The notes beneath the pieces were generated by a model. That model saw only the letters and a list, made by a program, of their open reading frames with translations. It was not told the DNA's origin and made no database searches. From Comamonadaceae bacterium G21597-S1 (GTDB taxonomy: Bacteria > Pseudomonadota > Gammaproteobacteria > Burkholderiales > Burkholderiaceae_C), in NCBI GenBank assembly GCA_027214345.1, contig JAPWHR010000008.1:124001-188000 (forward strand): a DNA stretch of 64,000 nucleotides, given 5' to 3'. Positions 43,277 to 54,533 of the stretch are shown piece after piece. The position numbers and the translations under genes are program-made. Position 1 is the stretch's first letter. Every line of letters starts with the position of its first letter.

Positions 43277-43528
43277 TCAGGTGGCCGCAGGCGCTTCACC
43301 GCCTTCGGACACGGAAAAGTTGACCGCGCGCCCGGGCACGATGGTCGAGATGGCATGCTTGTAGACCATTTGCGTGACCGTGTTGCGCAACAGGACAACG
43401 TACTGGTCGAAGGATTCGATTTGCCCCTGCAGCTTGATGCCGTTGACAAGGTAGATCGAAACGGGGACATGTTCCCTGCGCAGGGCGTTCAAAAAGGGAT
43501 CCTGCAGAAGTTGACCTTTGTTGCTCAC
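43277..43528 (-). CDS. hfq: RNA chaperone Hfq
   Basis: An 83-residue Sm-like protein with Sm1 ([21 protein letters not shown]) and Sm2 ([12 protein letters not shown]) and a short Ala-rich tail. It has the distal and proximal RNA-binding residues (Q8, Y25, K31, H57 region). The start is GTG at 43528, with GGAG 7 bases upstream, giving the invariant [14 protein letters not shown]; a TTG at 43546 is an unlikely longer start. It lies 63 bases before hflX, in the usual order. Confidence 0.95.
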   Translation of the reverse strand: MSNKGQLLQDPFLNALRREHVPVSIYLVNGIKLQGQIESFDQYVVLLRNTVTQMVYKHAISTIVPGRAVNFSVSEGGEAPAAT

Positions 43529-43661
43529 GATATTCTCCGTGTTCAAGACGTGAAATGAAGAGGGGACGATACCACAGCGGCAACGCGCGACCCTCGCGCG
43601 GCCGGCATTGCCCCCACGGACGCGGCCGATCGCCGGTCATGACGCGGCCCGACCGTGGTTT

Positions 43662-45008
43662 TCAGGACTTGTCCTTGTCTGCGTAGGGGTTGTGCGAAGT
43701 CTTCATCTCGATGCGCAAAGGCGTGCCCACGAGGTTGAACTCCTTGCGAAACCGGGCTTCCAGGAAGCGCTTGTAGGCATCGGTCACGTGCTCGAGGGAA
43801 TTGCCATGCACGACGATGACCGGCGGATTCATGCCGCCCTGGTGGGCATACCGCAGCTTGGGCCGGTACATGCCGGCACGCTTGGGGCTCTGGAACTGGA
43901 CCGCCTCGAGCAGCAGCCGCGTCAGGACCGGCGTCGACATCTTGCAGTTGGCGGCCTTGTGCGCCTGCGCGATCGAGGCCCACAAGGGGCCCAGGCCCTG
44001 GCGCTTGCGCGCCGAGATCAGGTGCAGCGAGGCGAACTTGAGGAACGGCAGCCGGGTTTCGACCGAACGCTTGACCAGTTCACGCTGGTATTCGTCGACC
44101 GCGTCCCATTTGTTGATCGCCACCACCACGGCCCGTCCGCTCTCCAGGATGTAGCCGGCGATATGGGCATCCTGGTCGGTGACGCCCTGCGTGGCGTCGA
44201 TGAGCAGCAATACCACGTTGGCCGACTCGATGGCCTGCAGCGTCTTGACGACCGAGAACTTCTCGATCGCCTCGAACACCTTGCCGCGCCGGCGCAGCCC
44301 GGCCGTGTCGATCAACTCGAAACGTTGCCCATGGCGCTCGAACGGCACCATGATCGCATCGCGCGTGGTGCCCGGCTGGTCGAACGCGACCAGTCGCTCC
44401 TCGCCCAGCCAGGTATTGATCAGTGTGGACTTTCCGACATTCGGTCGGCCCGCCACCGCGAGCTTGATCGCGCTGGCATCCTTGTCCTCGTCCGTCCCGG
44501 CCTCTTCCTGCGCGATGGCATACGGGGCCAGGACCTGGTCGAGCAGCGAGCGCAACCCCTGCCCGTGCGAGGCCGATATCGGATGCACCTCGCCCAGGCC
44601 CAGTTCGAAGAATTCGGCCAGCCGGGTGCCGTCCGTCATGCCCTCGGCCTTGTTGGCCACCAGCACGCAGGTCTTGCCGAGCCGGCGCAGGAAGGTGGCG
44701 ATATCGTGGTCCTGGGCGGACAGGCCGTTGCGCGCATCGACGATGAACAACACGACGTCGGCCTCGGCCACGGCCTGGCGGGTCTGCTTGCCCATCTCGC
44801 GCACGACGCCGTCGGCCGCGTCGGGCTCGAAGCCGCCGGTATCGACAACGATGAACTCGACCTTGCCCTGGTGCCCGTGGCCGTAGTGGCGGTCACGGGT
44901 CAGGCCGGCGTAGTCGGCCACGATGGCGTCGCGGGTGCGGGTCAGCCGGTTGAACAGCGTCGACTTGCCCACGTTCGGTCGACCGACCAGGGCCAATACG
45001 GGTTTCAT
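43662..45008 (-). CDS. der: Ribosome assembly GTPase Der (EngA)
   Basis: A 448-residue protein with two tandem G domains: [14 protein letters not shown] at about residue 8 and [14 protein letters not shown] near 190. A C-terminal KH-like domain follows. Der acts in late 50S subunit assembly. It is 28 bases downstream of bamB. The 133-base gap to hfq shows no clear terminator. Confidence 0.97.
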   Translation of the reverse strand: MKPVLALVGRPNVGKSTLFNRLTRTRDAIVADYAGLTRDRHYGHGHQGKVEFIVVDTGGFEPDAADGVVREMGKQTRQAVAEADVVLFIVDARNGLSAQDHDIATFLRRLGKTCVLVANKAEGMTDGTRLAEFFELGLGEVHPISASHGQGLRSLLDQVLAPYAIAQEEAGTDEDKDASAIKLAVAGRPNVGKSTLINTWLGEERLVAFDQPGTTRDAIMVPFERHGQRFELIDTAGLRRRGKVFEAIEKFSVVKTLQAIESANVVLLLIDATQGVTDQDAHIAGYILESGRAVVVAINKWDAVDEYQRELVKRSVETRLPFLKFASLHLISARKRQGLGPLWASIAQAHKAANCKMSTPVLTRLLLEAVQFQSPKRAGMYRPKLRYAHQGGMNPPVIVVHGNSLEHVTDAYKRFLEARFRKEFNLVGTPLRIEMKTSHNPYADKDKS

Positions 45009-45036
45009 GGTGGTGCTGCGCGCCCTTGCCTGCGCT

Positions 45037-46185
45037 TCAGTCCGGACGGAAGCCGAATACGCCGCCGTTCTGGGTCACCACGACAAGGGTATTGCCCGCC
45101 AGCACCGGCGCTGCGACGATCGGCGAGCCATCGGTCGACATGCGGGTCAGCAGGCTGCCGTCCTGGCGCGACAGGAAATGCACCAGGCCGGTCGCATCAC
45201 CGACCGCTACCGAGCGGCCGATCGCCAGCGGCGCGGTCAGGCCGCGGTACCGGAGGCGGTCGGAGGTCCATGCCGGCTCGCCATTGCTGCGCCGCCATGC
45301 AATCACCTTGCCGTCGCTCTCGGTGCCGAAGATCATCTCGCCGTCGCCATGGATGCCATTGGCGCCGGCGGCCGGCCGCGACCACAGCAGGTTGCCGCGT
45401 GTCGTGTCCACGCAGCCGATGGCGGCCTGGAACGCGCGCGCGCACACCACGTTGCCGTCCCGGCTGACGCGCCCGACCAGGTCGACCAGTCGCTCGACAT
45501 CGTTGGTGCCGCGTGCAGTGGCGATCGGCGACTCCCAGCGCAGGCTGCCGGTCAGCGGGTTGATGCCCACCAGCCGTCCCGATATGCCCACCACCAGCGT
45601 GTCGCCCACCGGCAGCATCACGCTGGACTGGCGCAATGCCAGCGGAAAATCGCCCTGTCGCGCGTAGCTCCACAGGCGCCGCCCCGAGCGTGCATCGTAG
45701 GCGCTGACGACCCGGTCGGCCGTCATCGCAAACACCCGTTCCCCGGCCACCAGTGGGGCGGTGAAACTCAATGCGCCCAGTTTCTCGCGCCAGAGCTCCC
45801 GCCCGCGTTCGAGCACGACCAGTTCGTTGGTCCGGGTCACGACCGCGGTGTAGCGGCCGTCACTGCCCACGCCACCACCGATGTCGGCCCCCACCGAGGC
45901 CCGCCATTGTTCGGCGCCGCTGCCGCTGTCGAAGGCCGCGACGCTGCCGTCCGAGCCGGCGACCGTGACCGTGGCGCCGCTGACATCGACGTCGAGCGGA
46001 TACCGCACCGGCGAGACCCGCGCGCTCCAGGCCAGCCGCACGCTGATCAGCGCAGCGTTCGGACTGAGTTCGGCCGGCTGGGGCTTGTCCGGACCACTGG
46101 CACAGGCGACCAGCACCAGCGCCATGGCCGCCACGGCCAGCCGCCGGGCGCTGCGCCAACTGCGGGTCTCGAGGCGGGCCATCAT
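45037..46185 (-). CDS. bamB: Outer membrane assembly lipoprotein BamB
   Basis: A 382-residue lipoprotein with a signal peptide and lipobox LVAC (Cys near residue 28). It then forms the beta-propeller of PQQ-like repeats, for example [36 protein letters not shown] and [13 protein letters not shown]. BamB supports folding of outer-membrane proteins by the BAM complex. The start codons at 46185 and 46182 (MM) overlap the yfgM stop, so the two are translationally coupled. Confidence 0.95.
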   Translation of the reverse strand: MMARLETRSWRSARRLAVAAMALVLVACASGPDKPQPAELSPNAALISVRLAWSARVSPVRYPLDVDVSGATVTVAGSDGSVAAFDSGSGAEQWRASVGADIGGGVGSDGRYTAVVTRTNELVVLERGRELWREKLGALSFTAPLVAGERVFAMTADRVVSAYDARSGRRLWSYARQGDFPLALRQSSVMLPVGDTLVVGISGRLVGINPLTGSLRWESPIATARGTNDVERLVDLVGRVSRDGNVVCARAFQAAIGCVDTTRGNLLWSRPAAGANGIHGDGEMIFGTESDGKVIAWRRSNGEPAWTSDRLRYRGLTAPLAIGRSVAVGDATGLVHFLSRQDGSLLTRMSTDGSPIVAAPVLAGNTLVVVTQNGGVFGFRPD

Positions 46186-46865
46186 TTCTGTTTCTCCGCG
46201 GCGCTAGCTGCATCGGCGGCGGGACGGGGGTCGGCGCCCAGTGCGGTCAGCTTGATCTCGATGAGCCGCCGGTATTCGTTGCGGGCATCCAGTCCGGCGT
46301 AGGCCTGCTGGTACTGGACGCGTGCGTCGGCGGGTTTGTCCTGCAGCATCAGCAGGTCTCCCTTGCGATCGGCCACCAGTGGCTTGAACTCGTCCGGGAA
46401 TTCGCCATCGAGCCGCGCCATCGCAGCTGCATAGTCCTTGGCCTGTGCCAGCAGCGCTGCCAATCGCAGGCGCGCAATCGCCTGGTAGGCCGGTTCGGCT
46501 GCTTTGTCGGCGACCCAGGTCAGCGCAGCCTTGGCCTCGTCCGCCTTGCCCGCCTCCTGGAGCAGGCGCGCGGCCAGCAGTCCGCCCTGCGTCGCAAAGA
46601 CCGTCCCGCCGAATTTGTCGCGCATGTCGGTGAATGCCCGTTGCACCTTGGCCGGATCGCCTTGCGCGCCGAGCCGCTCGAGTTCGTCGTACAGCGCCGA
46701 TGCCTGCGCCGCCTGGCTTCGCTGCCAATACTGGTAACCGTTCCATCCGGCATAGCTGCCCAGGATGGCGATCAGCACCCAGGTGATCAGGTTGCCATAC
46801 TGCTTCCAGAAATGCTTGATCTGGTCGAGTTGCTCTTGTTCTTCGAGGTCGAGTTGTTTTGCCAT
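46182..46865 (-). CDS. YfgM-like inner-membrane TPR protein
   Basis: A 227-residue protein with one transmembrane helix (about 25-43) after a charged N-terminus. It has a periplasmic TPR-like helical domain and an Ala-rich end. It matches the YfgM/ancillary SecYEG translocon subunit family that sits between hisS and bamB. It probably helps chaperone periplasmic proteins. Gap to hisS is 13 bases. Confidence 0.92.
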   Translation of the reverse strand: MAKQLDLEEQEQLDQIKHFWKQYGNLITWVLIAILGSYAGWNGYQYWQRSQAAQASALYDELERLGAQGDPAKVQRAFTDMRDKFGGTVFATQGGLLAARLLQEAGKADEAKAALTWVADKAAEPAYQAIARLRLAALLAQAKDYAAAMARLDGEFPDEFKPLVADRKGDLLMLQDKPADARVQYQQAYAGLDARNEYRRLIEIKLTALGADPRPAADAASAAEKQK

Positions 46866-46878
46866 GGACTGTATTTGC

Positions 46879-48216
46879 TCAGGTGGGCGATTGTAGGGTC
46901 GCGGCCCAATCTGCCACGCCGGTCAGCGAACGCAGTTCCTGGGTTCCGGCACCGTCACGCAGCGACTTGATGATCACCGTGCCCTGCAGGACTTCCTGCT
47001 GGCCGAATACCAGCGCATACCGGGCGCCGCTGCTGTCGGCACGCTTGAACTGGGACTTCATGCTTCCGGCCCCGGCCCCGGCCTGCGTGCCTGCGTGCAT
47101 CTGCACCCGCACGCCGGCGCGGCGCAGGGCCAGCACGGTCTGGAAGGCAACCGGCAGCAGCTCGGCATCCGGGATCACGGCATAGGCATCGGGAACGGGA
47201 GCCGCGGCCGCCAGCCCGCGCACCCGCAGCAGTTCCAGCACCCGTTCGATGCCCAGGCCCCAGCCCACCGCCGGCGTCGGCTTGCCGCCCAGTACCTCGA
47301 ACAGGCCGTCATAACGTCCTCCGCCGCACAAGGTGCCCTGGGCACCCAGTTCATCGGTGACGAACTCGAACACCGTGTGGCTGTAGTAATCCAGGCCGCG
47401 CACGGCACGTGGATTGATACTCCACGGCACGCCGCAGGCGCTCAGCAAGGCCTGCACCGTCTCGAAATGCTTGAGCGACTGCTCGCCCAGGAAGCCGAGC
47501 AGCTGCGGGGCTTGCGCCACCATCTCCTGCATGGCCGGGTTCTTGGTGTCCAGGATGCGCAGCGGATTGCTGTGCAGGCGTCGCTGAGCATCGGCGTCGA
47601 GCAGGTCCGCATGTTGCTCGAAATGGCGGATCAGGGCCACGCGGTGTTGCTGGCGCTCGGCCGGCAACCCCAGGCTGTTGAGCTCGACCCGCACACCGGG
47701 CAGTCCGATGCGCTCGAGCAGCTGCGACGCCAGTACGATCAGCTCGGCGTCGACCTCGGCCCCGGCGAACCCCAGCGCCTCGGCACCGACCTGGTAGAAC
47801 TGCCGGTAGCGCCCGCGCTGCGGACGCTCGTGGCGGAACATCGGGCCGATGTAATACAGCCGCTTGCCACCGTCGTAGGTCAGGTTGTGCTCGATCGCGG
47901 CCCGCACGACGCCGGGCGTGTTCTCCGGACGCAGGGTCAGGTGTTCGCCGTTGAGCCGGTCCTCGAAGGAATACATCTCCTTCTCGACGATGTCGGTGGT
48001 CTCCCCGGTGCCCTTGACGAACAACTGGGTGTGTTCGACGATGGGCGTGCGGATGGCGCCGTAGGCATACTGGCCCATGACGTCGCGCACATGCTGCTCG
48101 AACCACTCCCACTGCGCCGATTCGGGCGGGAAGATGTCGTTCATGCCTTTGACGGCCGAGAGCTTGCGCATCCGGATGGGCTCCGGTGCGCCCGTGTTAT
48201 TGCTGGTGCTGGACAT
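46879..48216 (-). CDS. hisS: Histidine-tRNA ligase
   Basis: A 445-residue class II aminoacyl-tRNA synthetase. Motif 2 region is [14 protein letters not shown], the histidine loop is [13 protein letters not shown] (with the HisA region), and CGGGRYDGL and GWGLGIERV form motif 3. A C-terminal anticodon-binding domain is present, which distinguishes it from hisZ. It starts 2 bases after the ispG stop. The start at 48216 adds a short Ser/Asn tail before the conserved [12 protein letters not shown]. Confidence 0.97.
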   Translation of the reverse strand: MSSTSNNTGAPEPIRMRKLSAVKGMNDIFPPESAQWEWFEQHVRDVMGQYAYGAIRTPIVEHTQLFVKGTGETTDIVEKEMYSFEDRLNGEHLTLRPENTPGVVRAAIEHNLTYDGGKRLYYIGPMFRHERPQRGRYRQFYQVGAEALGFAGAEVDAELIVLASQLLERIGLPGVRVELNSLGLPAERQQHRVALIRHFEQHADLLDADAQRRLHSNPLRILDTKNPAMQEMVAQAPQLLGFLGEQSLKHFETVQALLSACGVPWSINPRAVRGLDYYSHTVFEFVTDELGAQGTLCGGGRYDGLFEVLGGKPTPAVGWGLGIERVLELLRVRGLAAAAPVPDAYAVIPDAELLPVAFQTVLALRRAGVRVQMHAGTQAGAGAGSMKSQFKRADSSGARYALVFGQQEVLQGTVIIKSLRDGAGTQELRSLTGVADWAATLQSPT

Positions 48217-48218
48217 GT

Positions 48219-49502
48219 TCAGTCGGACTGGGCCAGCGTGCCGGCGGTACCGAAGCGCTGCGCGATATAGTTCTCCACCACGACCTGGAAATCGCGCGCG
48301 ATTGTCTCGCCGCGCAAGGTCATGCGTTTTTCACCATCGATGAAGACCGGCGCCGCCGGCGCCTCGCCGGTACCGGGCAGGCTGATGCCGATGTCGGCAT
48401 GCTTGCTCTCGCCCGGACCATTGACGATGCAACCCATCACGGCGACCTTCATCTTCTCGACTCCGGGGTATTTCTCGCGCCACACCGGCATCTGCGCGCG
48501 CAGGAAATCGTCGATCTGCTGCGTCAGCTCCTGGAACGTGGTGCTGGTGGTGCGGCCGCAACCCGGACAGGCGGTGACTGACGGCACGAACGCGCGCACG
48601 CCGAGTGCCTGCAGGATTTCGGACGCCACCACCACCTCCTGGGTGCGGGCCTCGCCCGGCGCCGGCGTCAGCGAGACCCGGATGGTGTCGCCGATACCCT
48701 GCTGCAACAGGATCGACAAGGCCGCGCTGGAGGCGACGATGCCCTTGGCGCCCATGCCGGCCTCGGTCAGGCCCAGGTGCAACGGGTAGTCGCAACGGCG
48801 CGCCAGCGCCTGGTACACGGCCACCAGGTCCTGCACACCGCTGACCTTGCACGACAGGATGATCTGGTTCGGATCCATGCCCATGGCGCGGGCCTGCTCG
48901 GCCGAGCCGACGGCGGACTGGATCAGGGCCTCGTACATCACCGACTTGGCGTCCCACGGCGAGGTGCGCGCGGCGTTGTCGTCCATCAGCCGCGCCAGCA
49001 GTTCCTGGTCCAGGCTGCCCCAGTTCACGCCGATGCGTACCGGCTTGTTCCAGCGCATCGCCGCTTCGATCATCTGGCCGAACTGCTTGTCGTGCTTGTC
49101 GCCCTTGCCCACGTTGCCGGGGTTGATGCGGTACTTGGACAAGGCCTGCGCACAGGCCGGGTAGTCTGTCAGCAGTCGGTGGCCGTTGTAGTGGAAATCA
49201 CCGATCAGCGGCACGTCGATGCCCATGCGGTCGAGCTGTTCGCGAATCGGCGCGACCGCCTCCGCCGCCTCGGGCGTGTTGACGGTGATGCGCACCATCT
49301 CGGAGCCGGCCAGCGCCAGTTCCTTGACCTGGATGGCGGTGCCGATGACATCGGCGGTATCGGTATTGGTCATCGACTGCACGCGCACCGGCGCGTCGCC
49401 GCCGACCGTCACGACGCGGTCGCCCCATGCGACGCGGGCCTGGCGCGTGGCATGGCGGCTCATCACGATGGGCTCGATGGCCTGCTGCGGTTGTTGCTGC
49501 AT
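48219..49502 (-). CDS. ispG: 4-hydroxy-3-methylbut-2-enyl-diphosphate synthase (flavodoxin)
   Basis: A 427-residue iron-sulfur enzyme of the MEP isoprenoid pathway. A TIM-barrel domain with [12 protein letters not shown] at its start is followed by the [4Fe-4S] domain with cysteines in ACPGCGRT and GCIVNGPGE. The start at 49502 overlaps the rodZ stop by one base (TGATG), so translation is coupled. The ORF stays open upstream, but only the ATG at 49502 makes sense with that gene. Confidence 0.97.
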   Translation of the reverse strand: MQQQPQQAIEPIVMSRHATRQARVAWGDRVVTVGGDAPVRVQSMTNTDTADVIGTAIQVKELALAGSEMVRITVNTPEAAEAVAPIREQLDRMGIDVPLIGDFHYNGHRLLTDYPACAQALSKYRINPGNVGKGDKHDKQFGQMIEAAMRWNKPVRIGVNWGSLDQELLARLMDDNAARTSPWDAKSVMYEALIQSAVGSAEQARAMGMDPNQIILSCKVSGVQDLVAVYQALARRCDYPLHLGLTEAGMGAKGIVASSAALSILLQQGIGDTIRVSLTPAPGEARTQEVVVASEILQALGVRAFVPSVTACPGCGRTTSTTFQELTQQIDDFLRAQMPVWREKYPGVEKMKVAVMGCIVNGPGESKHADIGISLPGTGEAPAAPVFIDGEKRMTLRGETIARDFQVVVENYIAQRFGTAGTLAQSD

Positions 49503-50482
49503 CACTTGATCTGGAATCGCGCCACATTGTCCTTGGCGACCGCCTGCACGTCGAAGGGTTTGCCACGCACCATCACGTCGATGGCATTGGCACGGCCGAT
49601 CACCACCGACAGGGGCAAGGTGCCGTTGATGCTGACCGTCTCCCCACCACCCATGGTCTTGCGCAGATGCACCAGGCCGGCGGCATCGACGACCTGGACC
49701 CACGAGGCCTCGCGCGTCGTGAAAACCGCGATCGCACCGCCGCCGGTGGCGGCCGGCGCGACCTTGGCGTCGGCGTTGGCCGCGGCGGCACCCGCTGGCG
49801 CGGCTTGCGACGCCGCCGCCTGGGGGGCGGCCGCGGATGCCGTGTCGGCCGGCGCCGACGCGGCCGCCGCGGGCGCAACCGCCGTCGCCGTGGTGATTGC
49901 CGTCATGTTTGTCGTTGCCACGGTGTCGGATGCGGCCTGCGCCAGCGGCTCGATCGGCACCTGGGTCACCAGGTTGGGAACCGTGCGGATGGCAACTGCG
50001 TCGGGTGCATCGGCCACCGTCGGGTCACCCGTGAGCTGCAACGACGGCAGCAGGCTGACGGCGATGGCACCGATGACCAGCAATGCGCTGAGATAGACGA
50101 CCGAGCGCGGCAACCCGCCGAACGACGGCATGCGCATGCCGCCACCGCGACTGTCCAGCCGCACCGGCGTCTCCTGGGAGCCGACCTGCAACGGCGGGGT
50201 GTGCAGTTGCGGCAGCCGTGCCAGCACGGGCTCCGGGTCCACCTTCAGCGAGCGACAGACCGTGGCGGCCAGGGCGCGCGCAAACACGGCGTCGGGCAGC
50301 TGCTCGAGATCGTCGGCCTCAAGTGCCTCCAGCTTCTTGACCGGCACCTTGAGCGATACGGCCAGCGCACCGACATGCAGACCCGCAGCCTCGCGCGCCT
50401 CACGCAGCAAGGTTCCGGCACTCTTGCCTGCCGCCGCGTCCAGCATCGCCTGCTGCGGCGCATCCAGCACCGGTTCATTCAT
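49502..50482 (-). CDS. rodZ: RodZ-like helix-turn-helix/DUF4115 membrane protein
   Basis: A 326-residue bitopic protein. Residues 24-90 form a Cro-like helix-turn-helix ([19 protein letters not shown]). Residues 128-146 form the membrane helix. A long Ala/Thr-rich periplasmic linker follows, and a C-terminal DUF4115 domain ([18 protein letters not shown]). RodZ links MreB to the membrane for rod shape. ATG at 50482 overlaps the pilF stop by 8 bases. Confidence 0.92.
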   Translation of the reverse strand: MNEPVLDAPQQAMLDAAAGKSAGTLLREAREAAGLHVGALAVSLKVPVKKLEALEADDLEQLPDAVFARALAATVCRSLKVDPEPVLARLPQLHTPPLQVGSQETPVRLDSRGGGMRMPSFGGLPRSVVYLSALLVIGAIAVSLLPSLQLTGDPTVADAPDAVAIRTVPNLVTQVPIEPLAQAASDTVATTNMTAITTATAVAPAAAASAPADTASAAAPQAAASQAAPAGAAAANADAKVAPAATGGGAIAVFTTREASWVQVVDAAGLVHLRKTMGGGETVSINGTLPLSVVIGRANAIDVMVRGKPFDVQAVAKDNVARFQIK

Positions 50483-51308
50483 TGAAGGCCCCCCGTTCAT
50501 ACAACTCGGCTTCCCGCGACTGGGCAAAACGCTTGCGCAGCGGTACCGCCAACTGTTCGACCGCGTCCTGGTTGCCCAGCCGGCGCTCGATCTTGATGCC
50601 CAGCCACAAGGACTCGGCATTCGCCCACTCGCTGTTGTTGAGTCTGCGCACGTAGAAGCGGGCCCGTTGCAGGTCGCCGCGCTGGAACATCAGCAGTGCC
50701 AGGTTGTATTCGGTGATGGGATTGCCGGCATCGAGCTGGAACGACTGCAGCAGGCTTTCTTCCGCGTCGGCGGGCTTGCCGGCGCGCATCTGGCACAGGC
50801 CCCGCGTCATCAGGGTCTTGGCCCGGCCCAGGTAGGCTGGATCCGCCAGCGCCTGGCCAAAGGCCTGCATCGACTCCGCGTGCCGATCCTGCTGGCACAT
50901 CAGCCAGCCCAGGTTGTGCAAGGTATCGGCATCACCCGGCTTGAGCGCCAGCGCGCGGCGGAAACTCGACTCGGCCAGCGGCAGATCTTTCAGCCGCATG
51001 TAGACCAGGCCACGCAGGTTGTACGCGTCGCCGTAGGTGGGATCGGCCGCCAGCGCCAGCTTGAGTTCGTCCAGCGCGATCGTGGTCTTGTCCTGCTCGA
51101 AATAACCCACCGCCAGTTGCAGCCGGATCCGTGCCCGGGTCCGCGCCTCGGGCTCGTCGGAGGCGGTCACCAGGTCTGCGCGCGGACCGCTGTCGGCGCC
51201 GCCGCCCGGGGCGGCGCAGGACGCCAGGAGCAGGCAGGTCAGGCCCAGCATCAGGCCGGCCACCCACCGCGTCATGCCCCCTGCAACCCCTCGGTCGTAG
51301 CTAGCCAT
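50475..51308 (-). CDS. pilF: Type IV pilus biogenesis/stability lipoprotein PilF (PilW) TPR protein
   Basis: A 277-residue lipoprotein with a signal peptide and lipobox LLASC. It is followed by about six TPR units, for example AYNLRGLVYMRLKDLPLAESSFRRAL. PilF/PilW pilotins support assembly of the PilQ secretin ring. AAGGAAG lies 7 bases before ATG 51308; M12 is an alternative start. It starts 3 bases after rlmN. Pilus genes are not in this window. Confidence 0.9.
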   Translation of the reverse strand: MASYDRGVAGGMTRWVAGLMLGLTCLLLASCAAPGGGADSGPRADLVTASDEPEARTRARIRLQLAVGYFEQDKTTIALDELKLALAADPTYGDAYNLRGLVYMRLKDLPLAESSFRRALALKPGDADTLHNLGWLMCQQDRHAESMQAFGQALADPAYLGRAKTLMTRGLCQMRAGKPADAEESLLQSFQLDAGNPITEYNLALLMFQRGDLQRARFYVRRLNNSEWANAESLWLGIKIERRLGNQDAVEQLAVPLRKRFAQSREAELYERGAFNE

Positions 51309-51311
51309 GTG

Positions 51312-52463
51312 TCAGTCTTCCTTCTCGTGTTCGGTGGCGAAAGTCGTCACCGGTTTGAGTGTGATCGTGCGTTGCCGCGCGATCCGCCCCGCCACCCGGG
51401 TCCGGTCGCGAACATCACCCGCGAGTTGCCCGCAGGCCGCGTCGATGTCGTCGCCTCGGGTCTTGCGGGTCGTCGTGACCAGGCCGGCGTCGACCAGTAT
51501 GCGGGCAAACGCGGCAATGCGCGCGGCGGAAGAGCCCTCCAACCCGGAAGCCGGGAACGGATTGAACGGAATCAGGTTGAACTTGCACCAGTTCGATCGC
51601 GGTCCCGCCGTACGCACCAGTTCCACCAGTTCGCGCGCATGCTCGGGCGTGTCGTTGACGCCGTCGATCATGCAATATTCGAACGTGACGAAATCGCGTG
51701 GCGCATGGTCGAGGTAGGCCACGCAGGTCTGCAGCAATTCGTGCAGCGGATATTTGCGATTGAGCGGAACCAGGTTGTCCCGAAGGCCGTCGTTCGGCGC
51801 ATGCAGCGACACCGCCAGGGCCACCGGGCAATCCCGGGCCAGGCGCTCCATCATCGGCACCACACCGGACGTGGAAACCGTGACGCGGCGCCGCGACAGT
51901 CCGTAGGCATGATCGTCGAGCATCACACGCAGGGCCGGAACCAGCGCCGCGTAGTTCTGCAGCGGCTCGCCCATGCCCATCATCACGACGTTCGTGATCA
52001 CACGCTCGTCGCGTTGCAGGTGGCGGCGCAGGAAATGCTCGGCGTACCACAACTGCGCGATGATCTCGCCCGTGCTCAGGTTGCGGCTGAACCCCTGGTG
52101 CCCGGTCGAGCAGAAGCGGCAGCCGACCGCACACCCGGCCTGGGACGAGATGCACAGGGTTCCGCGGTCGCTCTCGGGAATGAAAACGGCCTCGACCGCA
52201 TCGCCGCCTCCTACGTCGAACAGCCATTTGATGGTGCCATCGGCCGAGCGCTGCTCGGTGTTGACGGCCAACGGCTGCACCTGGGCCACGCCGCGCAACT
52301 TCTCGCGCAGCGGCCGGGCCAGGTCGGTCATGTCGTCGAAGTTGCTGGCGCCCTTCTGGTGGATCCAGCGGAACAGCTGCGTCGCCCGGAAGCGCTTCTC
52401 GCCCAGGCGCTCGCAGAAAGCGGCCAAACCCTCGAGGTCGTGATCGAGCAGGTTGGCCAACAT
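51312..52463 (-). CDS. rlmN: Dual-specificity RNA methyltransferase RlmN
   Basis: A 383-residue radical SAM enzyme with the cluster motif CxxxCxxC as CAVGCRFC (C111, C115, C118) and the methyl-carrying cysteine C344 near the C-terminus. It methylates A2503 of 23S rRNA and A37 of tRNA at C2. It starts 8 bases after ndk. The conserved [10 protein letters not shown] is present. Confidence 0.96.
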   Translation of the reverse strand: MLANLLDHDLEGLAAFCERLGEKRFRATQLFRWIHQKGASNFDDMTDLARPLREKLRGVAQVQPLAVNTEQRSADGTIKWLFDVGGGDAVEAVFIPESDRGTLCISSQAGCAVGCRFCSTGHQGFSRNLSTGEIIAQLWYAEHFLRRHLQRDERVITNVVMMGMGEPLQNYAALVPALRVMLDDHAYGLSRRRVTVSTSGVVPMMERLARDCPVALAVSLHAPNDGLRDNLVPLNRKYPLHELLQTCVAYLDHAPRDFVTFEYCMIDGVNDTPEHARELVELVRTAGPRSNWCKFNLIPFNPFPASGLEGSSAARIAAFARILVDAGLVTTTRKTRGDDIDAACGQLAGDVRDRTRVAGRIARQRTITLKPVTTFATEHEKED

Positions 52464-52471
52464 GGACGGGA

Positions 52472-52897
52472 CTATCGGCTGTGGACGTTCATCGCCGGGA
52501 AGAAGAACGCCAGTTCGACGGCAGCGGTTTCGGCCGCATCGGAGCCATGCACGGCATTGGCGTCGATGCTGTCGGCGAAGTCCGCGCGAATGGTGCCGGG
52601 AGCAGCCTTCTTCGGGTCGGTGGCGCCCATCAGGTCGCGATTCTTGAGCACGGCGTTCTCGCCCTCGAGCGCCTGCACCATGACGGGACCGGAGATCATG
52701 AAGCTGACCAGGTCATTGAAGAACGGCCGCTCCTTGTGCACCGCATAGAACGCTTCCGCATCGGCGCGCGAGAGCTGCATCATGCGCGCGGCGACGATCT
52801 TCAGGCCGGCGGCTTCGAAGCGCGCGTAGATCTGCCCGATCACGTTCTTGGCCACCGCGTCCGGCTTGATGATGGAAAGAGTGCGTTCGATTGTCAT
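52472..52897 (-). CDS. ndk: Nucleoside diphosphate kinase
   Basis: A 141-residue kinase with the phosphohistidine H117 in NAVHGSD. The N-terminus [15 protein letters not shown] is standard. It balances NTP pools by phosphate transfer. It heads the large minus-strand operon that continues to rlmN, pilF and rodZ, and has its own promoter candidate 56 bases upstream. Confidence 0.97.
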   Translation of the reverse strand: MTIERTLSIIKPDAVAKNVIGQIYARFEAAGLKIVAARMMQLSRADAEAFYAVHKERPFFNDLVSFMISGPVMVQALEGENAVLKNRDLMGATDPKKAAPGTIRADFADSIDANAVHGSDAAETAAVELAFFFPAMNVHSR

Positions 52898-52952
52898 GCT
52901 GGTTTTCCTGAATGTTGGATGAGCAGTTGTACCCGGTGGGGCAAAGCCTTGT

Positions 52953-52958
52953 ATTCTA
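52953..52958 (-). promoter_or_regulatory. -10 box candidate for the ndk operon
   Basis: TAGAAT on the minus strand lies 56 bases before the ndk start, in the 124-base gap after rluB, so transcription could begin about 50 bases before the ATG. No -35 consensus is visible; the rest of the gap shows nothing. Confidence 0.35.
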
Positions 52959-53021
52959 GCGCGGGCATATGACCCTGCCCCCTCGCGGAAACATTCGCCG
53001 GGCCTGCCGCGCGCGGCAGGT

Positions 53022-54533
53022 TCAGCGGCCGCGTCCGCCGCGGCGGCGCTTGTTGTTGTTGCCGCCCGGCGATCCGCCTCCGGGGCCTGCCCGGCCGGGC
53101 GCCCGGCGCTGGCCGGGCCCCTGGCGCTGGCGGGTGAAACTGTCGGCGCCAATGTAGCCGAATGCGGTCTTCATCGGATCGGGCTGCGACTCCGCGGCCT
53201 GCCGGTCGGCGCGTTCCCCGCCGTCGTCGTGTTGCGGCCGGTTGCGGTTGCGGCCGCGACCATCGTTGCCTGCGGGCTGACCCTGGCCGCGCATCGGATC
53301 GCGCGGCATGCCATCGCGCGGCTGGGCATTGCCACGGCCGCCGCGCCGGCGCTTGCGGTTGCCGGCACCGCCGTTGTCGGCGCGTGGTTTTTCGCGGCCG
53401 CCACCGGCCGAGCCACCACCGGCGGCGCGGCGCAAGGCCTGGATATCGGCGTCGTCGAGCTCCATCCAGGCGCCGCGCTTGAGGCCGCGCGGCAACAGCA
53501 TCGCACCGTACCGGATGCGAATCAGGCGGCTGACCGCATGGCCCACCGCCTCGAACATGCGCCGCACCTCGCGATTGCGCCCTTCCGAGATCGTGACCCG
53601 GTACCAGCAATTGGCGCCTTCGCCGCCACCGTCCTCGATCGAGCCGAACTGCGCCTGCCCGTCATCGAGCCGCACCCCGTCGAGCAGGCGCTGCTTTTCC
53701 TCGTTGCTCAATGCGCCGAGCACCCGCACGGCGTATTCCCGCTCGAGACCGAAGCGCGGGTGCATCAGGTTGTTGGCCAGTTCGCCGGAGCTGGTGAACA
53801 GCAGCAGGCCTTCCGTATTGAGGTCAAGCCGTCCGACCGACTGCCACTTGCCCTGCTGCAACTTGGGCAGGCGCCGGAACACTGTGGGACGGTTCTGCGG
53901 ATCGTCGTGGGTCACGACCTCACCGGCGGGCTTGTGGTAGGCGATGACCCGCGGTGGCGGCGCATCGATCCGGACCCGGATCGGCTTGCCGTTGACCTTG
54001 ACATGATCGCCGAACTGGATGCGCTGGCCAATGTGGGCCGGCTCGTTGTTGACCGTGATCCGGCCCTCCATGATCAGCTGCTCCATCTCCAGCCGCGAGC
54101 CCATGCCGGACTGCGCCAGCACCTTGTGCAGCTTGGGGGTCTCGGCCATCGGCGCCAGCACGCGCTTGGCCAACACGACCTCGTCGCTCTGTTCGTCGGC
54201 ATCGAACTGTCCCGAGACGATGTCCTCGAACCGGATGATGTCGGGTCCGCCCGGCGTGGTGCGCGCCGGACGTGCCGGCTCGCCGGCGTCCGGCACCGGA
54301 CCACCACCGATCGACGCGTCGACAGGCGCGTCATCGTCCACAGGCGGCGTATCGGCCGACTCGGGCAGCGGCGACGCATCCGGCGACGATCCCTCCTGCG
54401 CCGGCTGCGCGGGATCGGCTTCGGCCGCCTGCGCCGCGGGGCGCCGTCGTGCGCGCCGCGGCTTGGCCGGGTTCGGCGAACCTTCGTCGGGCGGCGGCGT
54501 CACGGGAAAATCGTCCTGGTCCGATTCATTCAT
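53022..54533 (-). CDS. rluB: 23S rRNA pseudouridine synthase RluB, with long extensions
   Basis: A 503-residue protein; the core is about 250. Residues 1-130 are Pro/Asp/Ala-rich and unlike the family. The S4 domain (134-190) starts [10 protein letters not shown]. The catalytic core has [11 protein letters not shown] with catalytic D237. The last 115 residues are Arg/Gly/Asn-rich and end in [12 protein letters not shown]. RluB makes pseudouridine 2605 in 23S rRNA. ATG at 54533 overlaps the scpB stop by 8 bases. Confidence 0.95.
   Translation of the reverse strand: MNESDQDDFPVTPPPDEGSPNPAKPRRARRRPAAQAAEADPAQPAQEGSSPDASPLPESADTPPVDDDAPVDASIGGGPVPDAGEPARPARTTPGGPDIIRFEDIVSGQFDADEQSDEVVLAKRVLAPMAETPKLHKVLAQSGMGSRLEMEQLIMEGRITVNNEPAHIGQRIQFGDHVKVNGKPIRVRIDAPPPRVIAYHKPAGEVVTHDDPQNRPTVFRRLPKLQQGKWQSVGRLDLNTEGLLLFTSSGELANNLMHPRFGLEREYAVRVLGALSNEEKQRLLDGVRLDDGQAQFGSIEDGGGEGANCWYRVTISEGRNREVRRMFEAVGHAVSRLIRIRYGAMLLPRGLKRGAWMELDDADIQALRRAAGGGSAGGGREKPRADNGGAGNRKRRRGGRGNAQPRDGMPRDPMRGQGQPAGNDGRGRNRNRPQHDDGGERADRQAAESQPDPMKTAFGYIGADSFTRQRQGPGQRRAPGRAGPGGGSPGGNNNKRRRGGRGR

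Noticed and set aside
43608-45467. Plus-strand frame of about 619 codons opposite der and bamB
   Set aside because: Antisense shadow of der and bamB with no ribosome site or family match.
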